Counted from the stretch's first letter, positions 51,631 to 61,306 are shown. The stretch is DNA of 62,662 nt from Gammaproteobacteria bacterium (GCA_029941485.1 JAPYOZ010000001.1:1-62662), one strand, 5' to 3'. The notes: a model not told the origin generated them from the letters alone. Numbers and translations are program-made.

Positions 51631-52450
51631 TGCCCAATTCAGAGCCTATTTCTTTAGCTCTATCAAAAGCAGCACGCATAGCATGAGCAACCATTATTTC
51701 AAAACCTTGATCTTGAAGCGATTCAATTGCTACTTGCGTAGTGCCGTTAGGTGAAGTTACTTTGGCTCTAAGTTCGTGTAGCGAATCAGCGGACTGATCA
51801 GCCATCATGCTAGCACCCAGTGCGGTTTGAATACTAAGTTTTGTTGCTGTGTCTTCATCAAGACCCAATGCAACGCCCGATTGCGCCATGGATTCCATCA
51901 TTAAAAATAAATAAGCAGGACCACTGCCCGATAGTGCAGTAACTGCGTCTAGCATGTCCTCATCATTTACCCATAAGCAACTGCCCACGGATTTAAGTAC
52001 GCTTTCTGCCAGAGATTTTTGTTCGTTACTCGTGTTGTCGTTGGCAAACAAGCCTGTAATCCCTTGGCCTAGTAATGCAGGTGTGTTTGGCATGGTGCGT
52101 ACGATTGCTTTGTTCTCTCCTAACCAACGGCCAATATCGTAAGATTTAATGCCGGCTACAATTGAAACAATTAATGAATTGGAATTTAAACTTTCTTTTA
52201 AGTCTTTACACACTAAGGACAAAACCTGAGGTTTAACTGCCAAAACAACAACATCACACTTGGCGGCAAGTGCGGCGTTATCCGTAAAAACCTCAAGGTT
52301 AAATTCTTTTTTTCGCAGGGATAATAGTTCTTTATTAGTATCACTGACTTTAATATTTTTTGTAGAAAAACCGTTATTAACTAGGCCAGAAATAAGTGCA
52401 TAAGCCATGTTTCCGGCGCCAATAAAACCAATGGTGGAAGATTTTTGCAT
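51620..52450 (-). CDS. proC: Pyrroline-5-carboxylate reductase
   Basis: ProC performs the last step of proline synthesis with NAD(P)H. The 276-residue protein has the Rossmann motif GFIGAGNMAYALI (about 8-20), VLAVKPQ, RTMPNTPALLGQG and the C-terminal ALSGSGPAYLFL and VTSPNGTT motifs. It starts the minus-strand string proC-ygfX-like-dsrS-like and is divergent from gph. Unlike many genomes, no yggS-type gene precedes it. Confidence 0.95.
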   Translation of the reverse strand: MQKSSTIGFIGAGNMAYALISGLVNNGFSTKNIKVSDTNKELLSLRKKEFNLEVFTDNAALAAKCDVVVLAVKPQVLSLVCKDLKESLNSNSLIVSIVAGIKSYDIGRWLGENKAIVRTMPNTPALLGQGITGLFANDNTSNEQKSLAESVLKSVGSCLWVNDEDMLDAVTALSGSGPAYLFLMMESMAQSGVALGLDEDTATKLSIQTALGASMMADQSADSLHELRAKVTSPNGTTQVAIESLQDQGFEIMVAHAMRAAFDRAKEIGSELGNDE

Positions 52451-52520
52451 TACAATATCTTAAGAATAATATATGATGTATTCTACCAAAATACTGCCGT
52501 CAAACAATACAAGGATAACA

Positions 52521-53189
52521 ATGAAAAAATTTAACCCAAAACTAGTCATGATTGATGTTGATGGAACACTGGTTGATAGTGTGCCAGATTTAGCTTATTG
52601 TGTTGATGAGCTCATGGTGACAATGGGCAGAGAGAAGTGGGGCGAAGCGAAAGTTCGTCATTGGGTGGGTAACGGTGTACCAAAGTTAGTAGAGCGCTCA
52701 TTAACGGGAGAGCTTGAGAGCACAGTAGATAAAGCTGATTTTGATAAAGCTTATCCTATATTTTTAGATTTATACGCCCAGAACACTTCGGGCCGTTCGT
52801 GTTTGTATGACGGCGTTTTGGAAGGACTAGAATATCTTAAAGCGCAAGGTTATACACTGGGCTGTGTGACTAATAAGGCCGAGCAGTTTACTCATCCACT
52901 GCTTAAAGATTTGGGTATTTTTAATGAGTTTGAAATTGTCATATCAGGAGACACACTGGAGAAGAAAAAACCAGATCCAATGCCTCTACTTCACGCCGCA
53001 AAACACTTTAGTGTCGCACCAAAAGAATCGTTAATGTTGGGTGATTCAATCAGTGATGTTAAGGCTTCACGTGCCGCTGGTTTTGAGATCATTTGCATGT
53101 CGTATGGTTACAATCATGGTGATGACATTCGCGATGCTAATCCTGACTTAGTGATTGATTCAATGGCTGAGTTGAAAGATTACTTATAA
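52521..53189 (+). CDS. gph: Phosphoglycolate phosphatase
   Basis: Gph removes phosphate from 2-phosphoglycolate, which RuBisCO forms when it reacts with oxygen. The 222-residue HAD protein has MIDVDGTLVDS (about 9-19), LGCVTNKAEQF, KKPDPMPLL and LGDSISDVKASRAAG. AAGGATAA before the ATG at 52521 fixes the start; an in-frame ATG 16 codons upstream lacks such a site. In an autotroph the gene has a direct role in carbon fixation. Other HAD substrates cannot be excluded. Confidence 0.88.
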   Translation: MKKFNPKLVMIDVDGTLVDSVPDLAYCVDELMVTMGREKWGEAKVRHWVGNGVPKLVERSLTGELESTVDKADFDKAYPIFLDLYAQNTSGRSCLYDGVLEGLEYLKAQGYTLGCVTNKAEQFTHPLLKDLGIFNEFEIVISGDTLEKKKPDPMPLLHAAKHFSVAPKESLMLGDSISDVKASRAAGFEIICMSYGYNHGDDIRDANPDLVIDSMAELKDYL

Positions 53190-53216
53190 GCAGTAGCATC
53201 AGTAAAATGTATTTGT

Positions 53217-54455
53217 ATGGATACATTCGATCATCAACATATTTGGCATCCGTACGCCAAAGTCCCCAATGACATCCCTACTCATTTAGTTGAATCCGCG
53301 GATGGTGTTTATTTAAACCTAGAAAGTGGTAAGCGAGTGATTGATGGCATGAGCTCGTGGTGGAGCACTATTCATGGCTACAACCACCCAGTACTTAATA
53401 AAGCAATTCAAACTCAATTGGGAAAAATGTCACACGTCATGTTTGGTGGTCTCACCCATAAGCCCGCGATTGATTTGGCCAAAACTTTAATAGAGATTAC
53501 ACCAGAGAATTTGACCAAAGTATTTTTTACCGATTCAGGGTCGGTGTCGGTAGAGGTGGCATTGAAAATGGCACTGCAGTACTGGGCGAACAAGGATCAA
53601 TCGACTAAGCATAAATTTATTACCATTCGTGGTGGTTACCATGGTGATACGTTTGGCGCCATGAGCGTGTGTGATCCCGATAATGGTATGCATCATTTAT
53701 TTTCAGGCGTATTGCCACAACATTTTTTTGTCAAAAGCCCATCAATGGCGCCAATGGATGAAGCCTTAGATGATCTAGAGTCAACCCTCAAACAGAATTC
53801 TGATTCAATTGCAGCGATGATTCTAGAGCCCGTAGTGCAAGGGGCAGGTGGCATGCGATTTTATAATCCACAATACCTCACCAAGGCCAAATCTTTGTGT
53901 GAAACCTACAAGGTGCTATTTATTCTGGATGAAATTGCCACTGGTTTTGGACGTACAGGTGAGCTCTTTGCACTCGAATACGTGGACGTTGAGCCTGATA
54001 TTTTATGCTTGGGTAAAGCACTTACTGGCGGCTACATGACGCTTTCTGCCACTCTCACAACGGATGAAATTACTACTACTGTGGGCACGTTGATGCACGG
54101 CCCAACTTTTATGGCCAATCCGCTGGCGTGCAGTGTGGCAAATGCCAGCATCGAACTACTGCTTAATTCAGATTGGCAAGACGATGTTGCGCGTATTGAA
54201 CAACACTTCCATACTGAGTTGGCACCACTCAAACAAAACAACAAAGTAGCCGATGTACGAATATTAGGTGCAATTGCTATTATTGAAATGCAAGAGGAGA
54301 TTGGAGTAGAATGGATTCAGAAGCGCTTGATTGAGTTGGGTGTCTGGCTAAGGCCGTATGGAAAATTACTCTACACTATGCCACCTTTCATCATTGCAGA
54401 TGACGAGTTAGTGACGCTTACCAAGGCAATTAAAACCGTTGTGGGGGAGATATGA
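53217..54455 (+). CDS. bioA: Adenosylmethionine-8-amino-7-oxononanoate aminotransferase
   Basis: BioA makes 7,8-diaminononanoate in biotin synthesis, using S-adenosylmethionine as amino donor. The 412-residue PLP enzyme has HIWHPYAKV at the N-terminus, GMSSWWSTIHGYNHP (about 44-58), FFTDSGSVSVEVALK, GGYHGDTFGAMSV, ILDEIATGFGRTG and the PLP lysine in LCLGKALTGGY near residue 264. GPTFMANPLACSV is also characteristic. No other bio genes are nearby. It overlaps the MBL-fold gene by 4 nt. Confidence 0.95.
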   Translation: MDTFDHQHIWHPYAKVPNDIPTHLVESADGVYLNLESGKRVIDGMSSWWSTIHGYNHPVLNKAIQTQLGKMSHVMFGGLTHKPAIDLAKTLIEITPENLTKVFFTDSGSVSVEVALKMALQYWANKDQSTKHKFITIRGGYHGDTFGAMSVCDPDNGMHHLFSGVLPQHFFVKSPSMAPMDEALDDLESTLKQNSDSIAAMILEPVVQGAGGMRFYNPQYLTKAKSLCETYKVLFILDEIATGFGRTGELFALEYVDVEPDILCLGKALTGGYMTLSATLTTDEITTTVGTLMHGPTFMANPLACSVANASIELLLNSDWQDDVARIEQHFHTELAPLKQNNKVADVRILGAIAIIEMQEEIGVEWIQKRLIELGVWLRPYGKLLYTMPPFIIADDELVTLTKAIKTVVGEI

Positions 54456-55390
54456 AAATATTAACTTTATTACTAACACTGCTGGTCTTCTCAGTCCAAG
54501 CAGAAGAATACGAAGCCGTTAGTGTCGAGGTCAAGGCGCAAAAATTAATTGGTGATGCTTATTATGTGCCCGGTATGTCGGGCGCAGCCACTGAGTTTGA
54601 GGGCTTTATTTCGAATGCTGGTTTTGTGGTAACGACTGAAGGCGTGGTGGTGTTTGATGCGCTCGGCACACCTTCATTGGCGAATGCCATGCTTGGTGAA
54701 ATCCGAAAAGTAACCGATCAGCCAATTAAGCTTGTGATTGTGAGTCATTATCATGCCGATCATATTTATGGATTGCAGGTATTTAAAAATGAAGGCGCAC
54801 AAATTTGGGCACCCAAAGGCACTTGGGATTATCTGGATTCTGAAACTGCAGAAACTTTATTGGACTCAAGGCGTAATGCATTGTTCCCTTGGGTTAACGA
54901 TGAAACCCATTTGGTTGAACCCGATCGAATTATTGATAAAGACACCGAATTTAGCCTGGGTGAACACAGGTTTCTAATTAGTTATTTTGGCAAAGTACAC
55001 TCTGATGGCGATATGTCGCTACTGAGTGCGACTGATCAAACACTTTATAGTGGTGATATTATTTTTGAAGGACGCATTCCATTTGTGGGCGATGCTGATA
55101 TTATTAAATGGGCCAAAACACTAGACCGTGTACGCAATATGCAAGTCGAATATTTTGTACCGGGCCATGGTAGTGCTTCTAATCAACCTAAACAAACCAT
55201 GGATTTGACTTATCGTTATTTGAATTTCTTGTTAGACAAACTTGGAAAAGCCGTCGAAGAAATGGATCAGTTTGAAGAAACTTACGATACCATCGACTGG
55301 TCAGAGTTCGAGAATCAACCGGCTTTTGATGCGGCCAATCGTAAAAATGCTTACGCGGTTTATCTTTATTTAGAAAGGGTATTAGATTAA
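54452..55390 (+). CDS. Exported metallo-beta-lactamase-fold hydrolase (quinoprotein-relay type)
   Basis: This 312-residue protein has a signal peptide (about 1-17, cleavage after VQA) and an MBL fold. Zinc ligands lie in SHYHADHIYGLQ (about 98-109), GKVHSDGD, LYSGDIIFEG and VPGHGSAS. A C-terminal helical segment (about 250-312) is typical of the SoxH-like and quinoprotein-relay groups. Substrate is unknown. It follows bioA with an ATGA overlap, which suggests shared expression but not necessarily a shared pathway. It is not closely similar to the other exported MBL protein at 35909-36865. Confidence 0.82.
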   Translation: MKILTLLLTLLVFSVQAEEYEAVSVEVKAQKLIGDAYYVPGMSGAATEFEGFISNAGFVVTTEGVVVFDALGTPSLANAMLGEIRKVTDQPIKLVIVSHYHADHIYGLQVFKNEGAQIWAPKGTWDYLDSETAETLLDSRRNALFPWVNDETHLVEPDRIIDKDTEFSLGEHRFLISYFGKVHSDGDMSLLSATDQTLYSGDIIFEGRIPFVGDADIIKWAKTLDRVRNMQVEYFVPGHGSASNQPKQTMDLTYRYLNFLLDKLGKAVEEMDQFEETYDTIDWSEFENQPAFDAANRKNAYAVYLYLERVLD

Positions 55391-57382
55391 CTAATCGATA
55401 GGGTCAACGTCTAAATACCACCTGACTTTATTTTTTAATTTCAGTGTATCGATGTGTTGATGGAAAGTTGCTAGCATTTGATGTAATGCTATTCTGTTAC
55501 TGGATTGTAAATACAAACTGAAATAGTAGTAATCAGATTTTTTTTCAATAACATTCGCCACTGGTCCCCACGTTTCTACCGAGTCAATTTGTATATTTTT
55601 GAATAGAATGTTTGCTTCGCGCAAGAAGTCTTCAGCGTTTTGCTTGTTTTTGGCGTTTGCACATAAAAGTGCTTGGTGAGAAAACGGGGGCATCATTGCA
55701 CTGCGACGCTGTTTTAATAATTCATTGGCAAATTGTACGTAGCGTGCTGACAATACGTAACTAAAAATTGGGTGATCAGGGTAGCGAGTTTGAATCACTA
55801 CTTCGCCCCGCTCTGTACTTCTACCGGCTCGACCGGAGACTTGAATCAGTAGTTGAGCCAAGTGTTCCGTTGCACGAAAATCAAGCGAGAGCAAGCCTGC
55901 ATCCGTATCCAAAACCCCAACCATGGATAGATTAGAAAAATCATGCCCTTTGGCAAGCATTTGCGTACCCACGATAATACAAGGTTCGCCAGAGTTGATT
56001 TGTTTTAGATGCTCAGTAAATGCTTTTTTGCGTCGTGTGGTGTCACGATCAATGCGAATAATAGGCGTATCTGCAAAGTATGACGACAGTGTTTCTTCCA
56101 GTCTTTCTGTGCCGTAACCAAGCACTTCAAGGCTAGGCTGTTTGCAATCTGGGCAAACGTGTTCTGGCATTTTCTCATCACCGCAATGATGGCACTTGAG
56201 TCGGTGAATGTGTCGATGGTAGATCATTCCTGAATCACAATGAGTGCATTGTGCTTTCCAACCGCATTCTTTACAGTAATACACAGGGGCGTAACCACGA
56301 CGGTTAATAAACAACATTACTTGCTTGCCTTTGGCTAAGTGTTGGTGCATTTTTTCAATTAAAACTGCTGACAATGCACTATTACTCTTTTCAGTACCCC
56401 CTTGAGGGGTGAAATTAGGGCGCATGTCAATTAAGCTTACTTCCGGCAGAGTGGCTTCACCGGCGCGTTTGGTCAATGTAATATGAATGAGTTTTTTATC
56501 AATTACATTTTTAAGCGTTTCTAGTGATGGCGTTGCTGTGCCTAGTACTAGGGGAATGTTGGCTTGTTTAGCACGAATAAAGCTAAGGTCTCTAGCGGAA
56601 TAACGAAAGCTGGATTGTTGCTTAAACGAACCGTCATGTTCTTCATCAATAATAATCAGACCCAAGTTTGGCATTGGAGCGAAGATTGCACTGCGAGTGC
56701 CTAACACAACCCCAGCCTCACCATTTTTAGCCATTAGGTAGGCATCTAATTTTTGAGTTTCATTCAATTGCGAATGAATCGCCACCACACGAGTCTTAAG
56801 CCGTGATTCAAATCTTGTAATCATCTGTGGGGTGAGACCAATTTCTGGCACCAAAACCAGTACTTGCTTATTCTCATCAAGCATTGCTTGGGTAATGTGT
56901 AAATAAACTTCAGTTTTTCCACTGCCGGTAATGCCATGAAGTAAGAATCCATGATATTCATTGACCGATTTTAAGACTTGATTAATGGCAATGTCTTGTT
57001 CTTCAGTGATATTAAAATTAGGTTTTTTGGTTTTATTTGATAATTCAATCGCCTTTTTAATAACAGCTTCTTTTCCTATGCGTAAGTTTTTTGGTAGAGC
57101 AGCCGAAATCACCTCGCCAATTGGGTAATGATAATATTTGGCTGACCAAAACAAGAAATCTAGAATGGGCTTATCCAAGATGGGTTTATCATCCAGTACT
57201 TTTTCAACCGATTTAAGTTGTTTGAAATCGCTTTTGTCTTTAATCATTAATACAATGCCAACGACTTTTTTTCGTGCGAATGGAACTTTCACGCGAGCAC
57301 CAATCATTACTTGATCATTGCATTGATAATCAAAAGTTTTATGCAGTGGTACCGGAATGGCAACTTCAATGATTGATGACAA
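55391..57382 (-). CDS. priA: Primosomal protein N' (replication restart helicase)
   Basis: PriA restarts stalled forks. The 663-residue protein has the N-terminal DNA-binding domain and the DEAH helicase: Walker A GITGSGKTEVY (about 145-155), Walker B IIIDEEHDGSF, and LGTATPSLE. Zinc-binding cysteines (CKECGW, CTHCDSG, CHHCGDE, CPDCKQ) follow. Motif VI, QVSGRAGR, is intact. At about residue 325 it has a TPQGGTEK stretch in the loop before the VLIEKM helix. The region is roughly eight residues longer than in E. coli PriA, and the extra bases match a stretch in cysS. Confidence 0.97.
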   Translation of the reverse strand: MSSIIEVAIPVPLHKTFDYQCNDQVMIGARVKVPFARKKVVGIVLMIKDKSDFKQLKSVEKVLDDKPILDKPILDFLFWSAKYYHYPIGEVISAALPKNLRIGKEAVIKKAIELSNKTKKPNFNITEEQDIAINQVLKSVNEYHGFLLHGITGSGKTEVYLHITQAMLDENKQVLVLVPEIGLTPQMITRFESRLKTRVVAIHSQLNETQKLDAYLMAKNGEAGVVLGTRSAIFAPMPNLGLIIIDEEHDGSFKQQSSFRYSARDLSFIRAKQANIPLVLGTATPSLETLKNVIDKKLIHITLTKRAGEATLPEVSLIDMRPNFTPQGGTEKSNSALSAVLIEKMHQHLAKGKQVMLFINRRGYAPVYYCKECGWKAQCTHCDSGMIYHRHIHRLKCHHCGDEKMPEHVCPDCKQPSLEVLGYGTERLEETLSSYFADTPIIRIDRDTTRRKKAFTEHLKQINSGEPCIIVGTQMLAKGHDFSNLSMVGVLDTDAGLLSLDFRATEHLAQLLIQVSGRAGRSTERGEVVIQTRYPDHPIFSYVLSARYVQFANELLKQRRSAMMPPFSHQALLCANAKNKQNAEDFLREANILFKNIQIDSVETWGPVANVIEKKSDYYYFSLYLQSSNRIALHQMLATFHQHIDTLKLKNKVRWYLDVDPID
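56385..56411. repeat. In-frame palindromic mini-repeat, copy 2 (in priA)
   Basis: This sequence differs from copy 1 in cysS by one base in 27. The core ACCCCCTTGAGGGGT is identical. On the minus strand it encodes TPQGGTEK in priA, in the same reading frame as the cysS copy. Sequence outside the 27 bases is unrelated, which argues for an inserted or copied element and not for homologous genes. Confidence 0.85.
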
Positions 57383-57434
57383 AATTAAACGTTTATTCGA
57401 TAAAATAAATCATTTTATTCTTAAAATCCAAACA

Positions 57435-57875
57435 ATGGTTGTTATTCAAAATAGTATTAATGACTCGTCCATTAATGAGGCAAACCTAGTCGATACTTTG
57501 CAACGGGTGATTGATGATCTAGGTAAGGGAGAGAGTGAATTGCTCATCCGTATCGTTGATAAAGACGAGATTCAAGAGTTGAATAAGACTTATCGCCATC
57601 AAGACAAACCCACTAACGTTTTATCGTTCGAAAGTGATTTTCCTATTGAGATTGATGAAGCGACTTTAGGTGACGTGGTGATTTGTAGCGAAGTTGTGTC
57701 AACGGAAGCCAAAGAGCAGAATAAAATTTTTGACGATCATTTGATGCACATGGCTGTTCACGGTATTTTGCATTTATTAGGCTATGACCATGTTGATTCG
57801 GCTGATGCTAAAAAAATGGAAAGCTTAGAGATAAAAATTTTGGAAAAAATCAAAATCGCTAATCCTTACCAATAA
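57435..57875 (+). CDS. ybeY: Endoribonuclease YbeY (16S rRNA maturation)
   Basis: YbeY is a zinc-dependent RNase in 16S 3'-end maturation and ribosome quality control. The 146-residue protein has RHQDKPTNVLSF (about 55-66), LGDVVI and the zinc motif HMAVHGILHLLGYDH (about 107-121). The ATG at 57435 is chosen because the longer in-frame extension would overlap priA and is not family-like. It is divergent from priA, with 52 bases between starts. Confidence 0.94.
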   Translation: MVVIQNSINDSSINEANLVDTLQRVIDDLGKGESELLIRIVDKDEIQELNKTYRHQDKPTNVLSFESDFPIEIDEATLGDVVICSEVVSTEAKEQNKIFDDHLMHMAVHGILHLLGYDHVDSADAKKMESLEIKILEKIKIANPYQ

Positions 57876-57914
57876 TTAAAAAAGTACGAGGTTCAACCTC
57901 ATACTTTTTTAATT
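57874..57914. terminator. Bidirectional intrinsic terminator between ybeY and tilS
   Basis: This 41-base palindrome has arms AATTAAAAAAGTA and GAGGTT around a single C, with one C-A mismatch. The A and T runs flank a G/C stem on both strands, and the element touches both stop codons. It serves the convergent ybeY and tilS transcripts. Confidence 0.88.
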
Positions 57915-59088
57915 ACTCTACATGCTCCATACGTCCCAATCGCTCCATGGCACGTAACTCATCTTTAATATAGTACATTTTGAGTGAATTTCTCTCCCAC
58001 GGCGGTATGTTGGCGTCTTGCAACACTTTTTTGAGTGATTGCGAGTGCTTTTTACCCGGTAATTTAATACGCTGCCCTTCGGTTCGATAACGAATGGAAA
58101 AATTTGGCAAATTTTCAAATTCCGCATGAAATGGGCAATAACTGCGATTTTCTTCTACTTGGTTGTCAACAAAATACAATTCGTTTTGATAACGGCGAAC
58201 TTCAAACTGCCCCCAGCTAACCAAAGGTTTTGCATCGACTTTGGCGGATAATAAATCAAGAATTTGCGTCATGACTTTGTCAGAAGGTGGCAAAAATGCC
58301 AAAGTGGTTAAATGATGTCGAATAATATTCTTAACTCTGTGTGTTTCGAGCTTGATTAGCTCAAGGGTGTTGATGCGACCACCCTCATTAATAATGTTAT
58401 TTTTTTTAATGTCAATGTCGGCCAGTTCACGAGTGAGTTTTAAGGCTTCTGATTGGTGTTTTGCACTTCTAAACAGGGTTTTTGTTAGATTTTTATAGAC
58501 CGTTTCAAGTTTTGGCATGATTTCTAAACGCAAGAAATTTCGCCTAAAATTAGTATTTTTGTTACTGTCATCCTCTATCCATCGTAATTTATGCTTTTTT
58601 GCATAATCAATGATTTGCGCTTTATCCAAATTTAGCATTGGGCGATAATGGGTACCTTTACCTAAGATTTTTTCTTTAGGCATGGAAGCCAATCCTGCAA
58701 TTCCACTGCCACGGAACAGTTGCAATAATAAAGTTTCCGCTTGATCGTTTTGATGATGTGCTGTGCACAGTACTTCGTTTTCTTTTAAATTACAAGATAA
58801 TGAGTGATAGCGTTTTTTACGTGCATTTTCTTCAATATTAGAGTTATTTTCGATGAATATATCAATATTTGAATAGTGAATATTTAAGGATTGGCACAAA
58901 TTTTTGCAAAATTCACCCCATTCCGAGCAGTGCTTAGACAGATGGTGGTTGCAATGGACTGCTCTTAGATTATTTGGGTAGTGAGTGTGGAGATAGTGCA
59001 GAAGTACAACCGAATCAATGCCACCACTTAAACCAAGAACAATTTGTTTGTTCTTGAAGTAGGAATCTTTAGTCTTTAAATTTTCCAA
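57913..59088 (-). CDS. tilS: tRNA(Ile)-lysidine synthetase
   Basis: TilS converts C34 of tRNA-Ile(CAU) to lysidine, so that it reads AUA and accepts isoleucine. The 391-residue protein has the PP-loop GLSGGIDSVVLL (about 19-30), HCNHHLS, HHQNDQAETLLLQLFRGSG (first part HHQNDQAETLL), YRPMLNL and the DDSNKNTNFRRNFLR region. A reduced C-terminal domain follows. The probable substrate tRNA is in this window (42610-42686). It overlaps the end of accA by 20 bases, so the two are cotranscribed. Confidence 0.93.
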   Translation of the reverse strand: MENLKTKDSYFKNKQIVLGLSGGIDSVVLLHYLHTHYPNNLRAVHCNHHLSKHCSEWGEFCKNLCQSLNIHYSNIDIFIENNSNIEENARKKRYHSLSCNLKENEVLCTAHHQNDQAETLLLQLFRGSGIAGLASMPKEKILGKGTHYRPMLNLDKAQIIDYAKKHKLRWIEDDSNKNTNFRRNFLRLEIMPKLETVYKNLTKTLFRSAKHQSEALKLTRELADIDIKKNNIINEGGRINTLELIKLETHRVKNIIRHHLTTLAFLPPSDKVMTQILDLLSAKVDAKPLVSWGQFEVRRYQNELYFVDNQVEENRSYCPFHAEFENLPNFSIRYRTEGQRIKLPGKKHSQSLKKVLQDANIPPWERNSLKMYYIKDELRAMERLGRMEHVE

Positions 59089-60019
59089 AGCTTAGGAGTT
59101 TATCGGCTCGAGCTTGGACTAGCTGATCAATAGGCGTTTTGACGATTGAATTCAATTGTTTTTTAAGCGCATCTCTGAGTAAAGTTTGCGCCTCATCTGG
59201 ATTACGGTGAATGCCACCCAACGGCTCAGGGATGATTTCATCGATTAATTTTTCTTTCTTAAGGTGTTGACTGGTGAGTTTAAGAGATTCCGCTGCAACG
59301 TTGGCTTTAGCGGCATCCTTGTACAAAATAGAGGCACAACCTTCTGGCGAGATTACTGAATAAATACTGTATTCAAACATCATCATGATATCTGCCACAC
59401 CAATGGCCAGTGCACCGCCTGACCCACCTTCGCCAATCACCACGGAAATAATAGGCGTGGCAAGTGTTGACATCTCAAATAAATTTCTGGCAATGGCTTC
59501 AGATTGTCCGCGCTCTTCAGCACCGATACCAGGGTAAGCACCTGGTGTGTCAATAAAAGTGATGATTGGCATTGAAAATTTTTCAGCCGTTTTCATCAAA
59601 CGCAGTGCTTTTCGATAGCCTTCTGGACGTGGCATGCCAAAGTTGTATTTGAGTTTATCTTTAGTTGATCTGCCTTTTTGCTGACCAATGAACATCAGTG
59701 GCTGTCCATCTAGTTTGGCAATACCACCGATAATAGCATGATCATCACCATACGCACGATCGCCATGCAGTTCCGTGAATTCATCAAACACATTATCAAT
59801 GTAGTCGAGTGTGTAAAGTCTTTTTGGATGACGAGCTAATTGTGAGATCTGCCAGTCGCTCAAAGATGAAAATATTTTTTTAGTCAGTGCGCTGCTTTTA
59901 GTTTTAAGCGCTTCCATTTCCTGAACAATGTCCACCTTGTTTTTAATGTTACAAAGCGCTTCGATTTTCTCCTCTAAGTCGGCAATGGGCTGTTCAAAAT
60001 CAAGGTAATCTAAATTCAT
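59069..60019 (-). CDS. accA: Acetyl-CoA carboxylase carboxyltransferase subunit alpha
   Basis: AccA and AccD form the carboxyltransferase that makes malonyl-CoA for fatty acid synthesis. The 316-residue protein has DFEQPIADLEEKIEAL at the N-terminus, RHPKRLYTLDYI, ELHGDRAYGDD, and the crotonase-type core: GRSTKDKLKYNFGMP, FIDTPGAYPGIGAEERGQSE (first part FIDTPGAYPG), VIGEGGSGGALAIG and SVISPEGCASIL. It is the first gene of accA-tilS. Confidence 0.96.
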   Translation of the reverse strand: MNLDYLDFEQPIADLEEKIEALCNIKNKVDIVQEMEALKTKSSALTKKIFSSLSDWQISQLARHPKRLYTLDYIDNVFDEFTELHGDRAYGDDHAIIGGIAKLDGQPLMFIGQQKGRSTKDKLKYNFGMPRPEGYRKALRLMKTAEKFSMPIITFIDTPGAYPGIGAEERGQSEAIARNLFEMSTLATPIISVVIGEGGSGGALAIGVADIMMMFEYSIYSVISPEGCASILYKDAAKANVAAESLKLTSQHLKKEKLIDEIIPEPLGGIHRNPDEAQTLLRDALKKQLNSIVKTPIDQLVQARADKLLSFGKFKD

Positions 60020-60074
60020 ATCAGGTTAAAATTCGTGTTAGTAATGTTTTCAAATTATAGCAGATGATACAACC

Positions 60075-60683
60075 GTGGATTTAATAACACTTCTGTCCTT
60101 AACCTTTGCAACATTTATTTACGCCATTTCACCCGGTCCTGGGTTATTTGCAGTACTAGCAACGTCTACTCGTTATGGCGCAATTCCTGCTTTGTGGCTT
60201 TCAGTCGGACACGTTGTTGGGGATATTTTGTACGTATCAGTAGCCATGTTTGCACTGAGTATTTTGGCTCAAGTAATTTCCGAAAGTATGGTGTACGTGA
60301 AGTTTTTTGGTGCTAGTTATTTGCTCTTTATTGGGTTCCAACAGTATCGGTCTAAGGGGGTTAGTTTTGAGCCAGACAGTGGTCGAAAATCAGTCATCAG
60401 GCTGTTGCTGTCTGGTTTTGTGGTAGGCGGAACCAATCCTAAGACCATTATTTACTATTTGTCTTTTTTACCAATTTTTATTGACCTTAGTAATCTTACC
60501 TTGGTCACTGAAGTTCAAGTGATTGCAGTGGTCGGTATTACTGTGCTTTTTGTACTGAGCTTAGCCAACGTATTGGGCCTTAAGTTACGTAAACACATTG
60601 AAAACCCGGCAGTGATTAAGAAAGTCAATGAGGTAACTGGAATTACCATGATGCTGGTTGGTGTTTTTGTAGCGTTGTATTAA
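60075..60683 (+). CDS. LysE/RhtB-family amino acid exporter 1
   Basis: This 202-residue membrane protein has six predicted segments. It has the family signature near the N-terminus, ISPGPGLFAVLATS (about 18-31), and GGTNPKTIIYYLSFLP in the second half. The start is GTG. The substrate is not predictable. The next gene is a paralogue of the same length, 14 bases downstream. It is divergent from accA. Confidence 0.85.
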   Translation: MDLITLLSLTFATFIYAISPGPGLFAVLATSTRYGAIPALWLSVGHVVGDILYVSVAMFALSILAQVISESMVYVKFFGASYLLFIGFQQYRSKGVSFEPDSGRKSVIRLLLSGFVVGGTNPKTIIYYLSFLPIFIDLSNLTLVTEVQVIAVVGITVLFVLSLANVLGLKLRKHIENPAVIKKVNEVTGITMMLVGVFVALY

Positions 60684-60697
60684 GGTAATATTAGGAA

Positions 60698-61306
60698 ATG
60701 AATATTTCTGAGTTTTTAGCATTATTCCTAATCGCTTTTGTATTTGTTATTACGCCCGGTCCTGGCACGTTGGCTGTGTTTGCAAAGAGCATGTCGCAAG
60801 GATTTATGCCGGCATTTTATTTATCCGTGGGCATGGTGCTGGGTGATCTGGTTTACTTGTCCGTTGTTATTTTTTCATTGGATCTGTTTGCAGAGTTAAT
60901 TACACCTGTAATGGACTATGTCAGAGTATTAGGCGGTATTTATCTAATCTATTTAGGCGTGAGTTCTTGGAATGCACACGGGGTTAAACTTAGTGAACAG
61001 GCAAACCGTAAAGGCAATACTAGTGAATTTATAACAGGATTGGTTATTTCACTAACCAATCCAAAAGTGATGATATTTTACATTGCCATATTACCGGCAT
61101 TTATTGACTTGTCTCAAGTCGGTTTTGTTGATGCATTAGAGATGTTAGTCACAGTGGGCGCTGGATTATTAATTGGCATTAGCATGATTAATGCAATGGT
61201 TAGTCGCATTAAAACCTTGTTTACAAAAACTAACGCAGAACAACGCATTAATAAATTAGTAGGCATTGTGATGATATTAGCCGGTTTGTTGCTCGGTCTG
61301 TCATGA
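60698..61306 (+). CDS. LysE/RhtB-family amino acid exporter 2
   Basis: This is a tandem paralogue of the preceding gene, also 202 residues and six segments. The signature is ITPGPGTLAVFAKS (about 18-31), with SLTNPKVMIFYIAILP in the second half. The two proteins are clearly homologous but well diverged, so the duplication is old. It overlaps the EamA gene by 4 nt, giving a three-gene exporter operon. Confidence 0.85.
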   Translation: MNISEFLALFLIAFVFVITPGPGTLAVFAKSMSQGFMPAFYLSVGMVLGDLVYLSVVIFSLDLFAELITPVMDYVRVLGGIYLIYLGVSSWNAHGVKLSEQANRKGNTSEFITGLVISLTNPKVMIFYIAILPAFIDLSQVGFVDALEMLVTVGAGLLIGISMINAMVSRIKTLFTKTNAEQRINKLVGIVMILAGLLLGLS

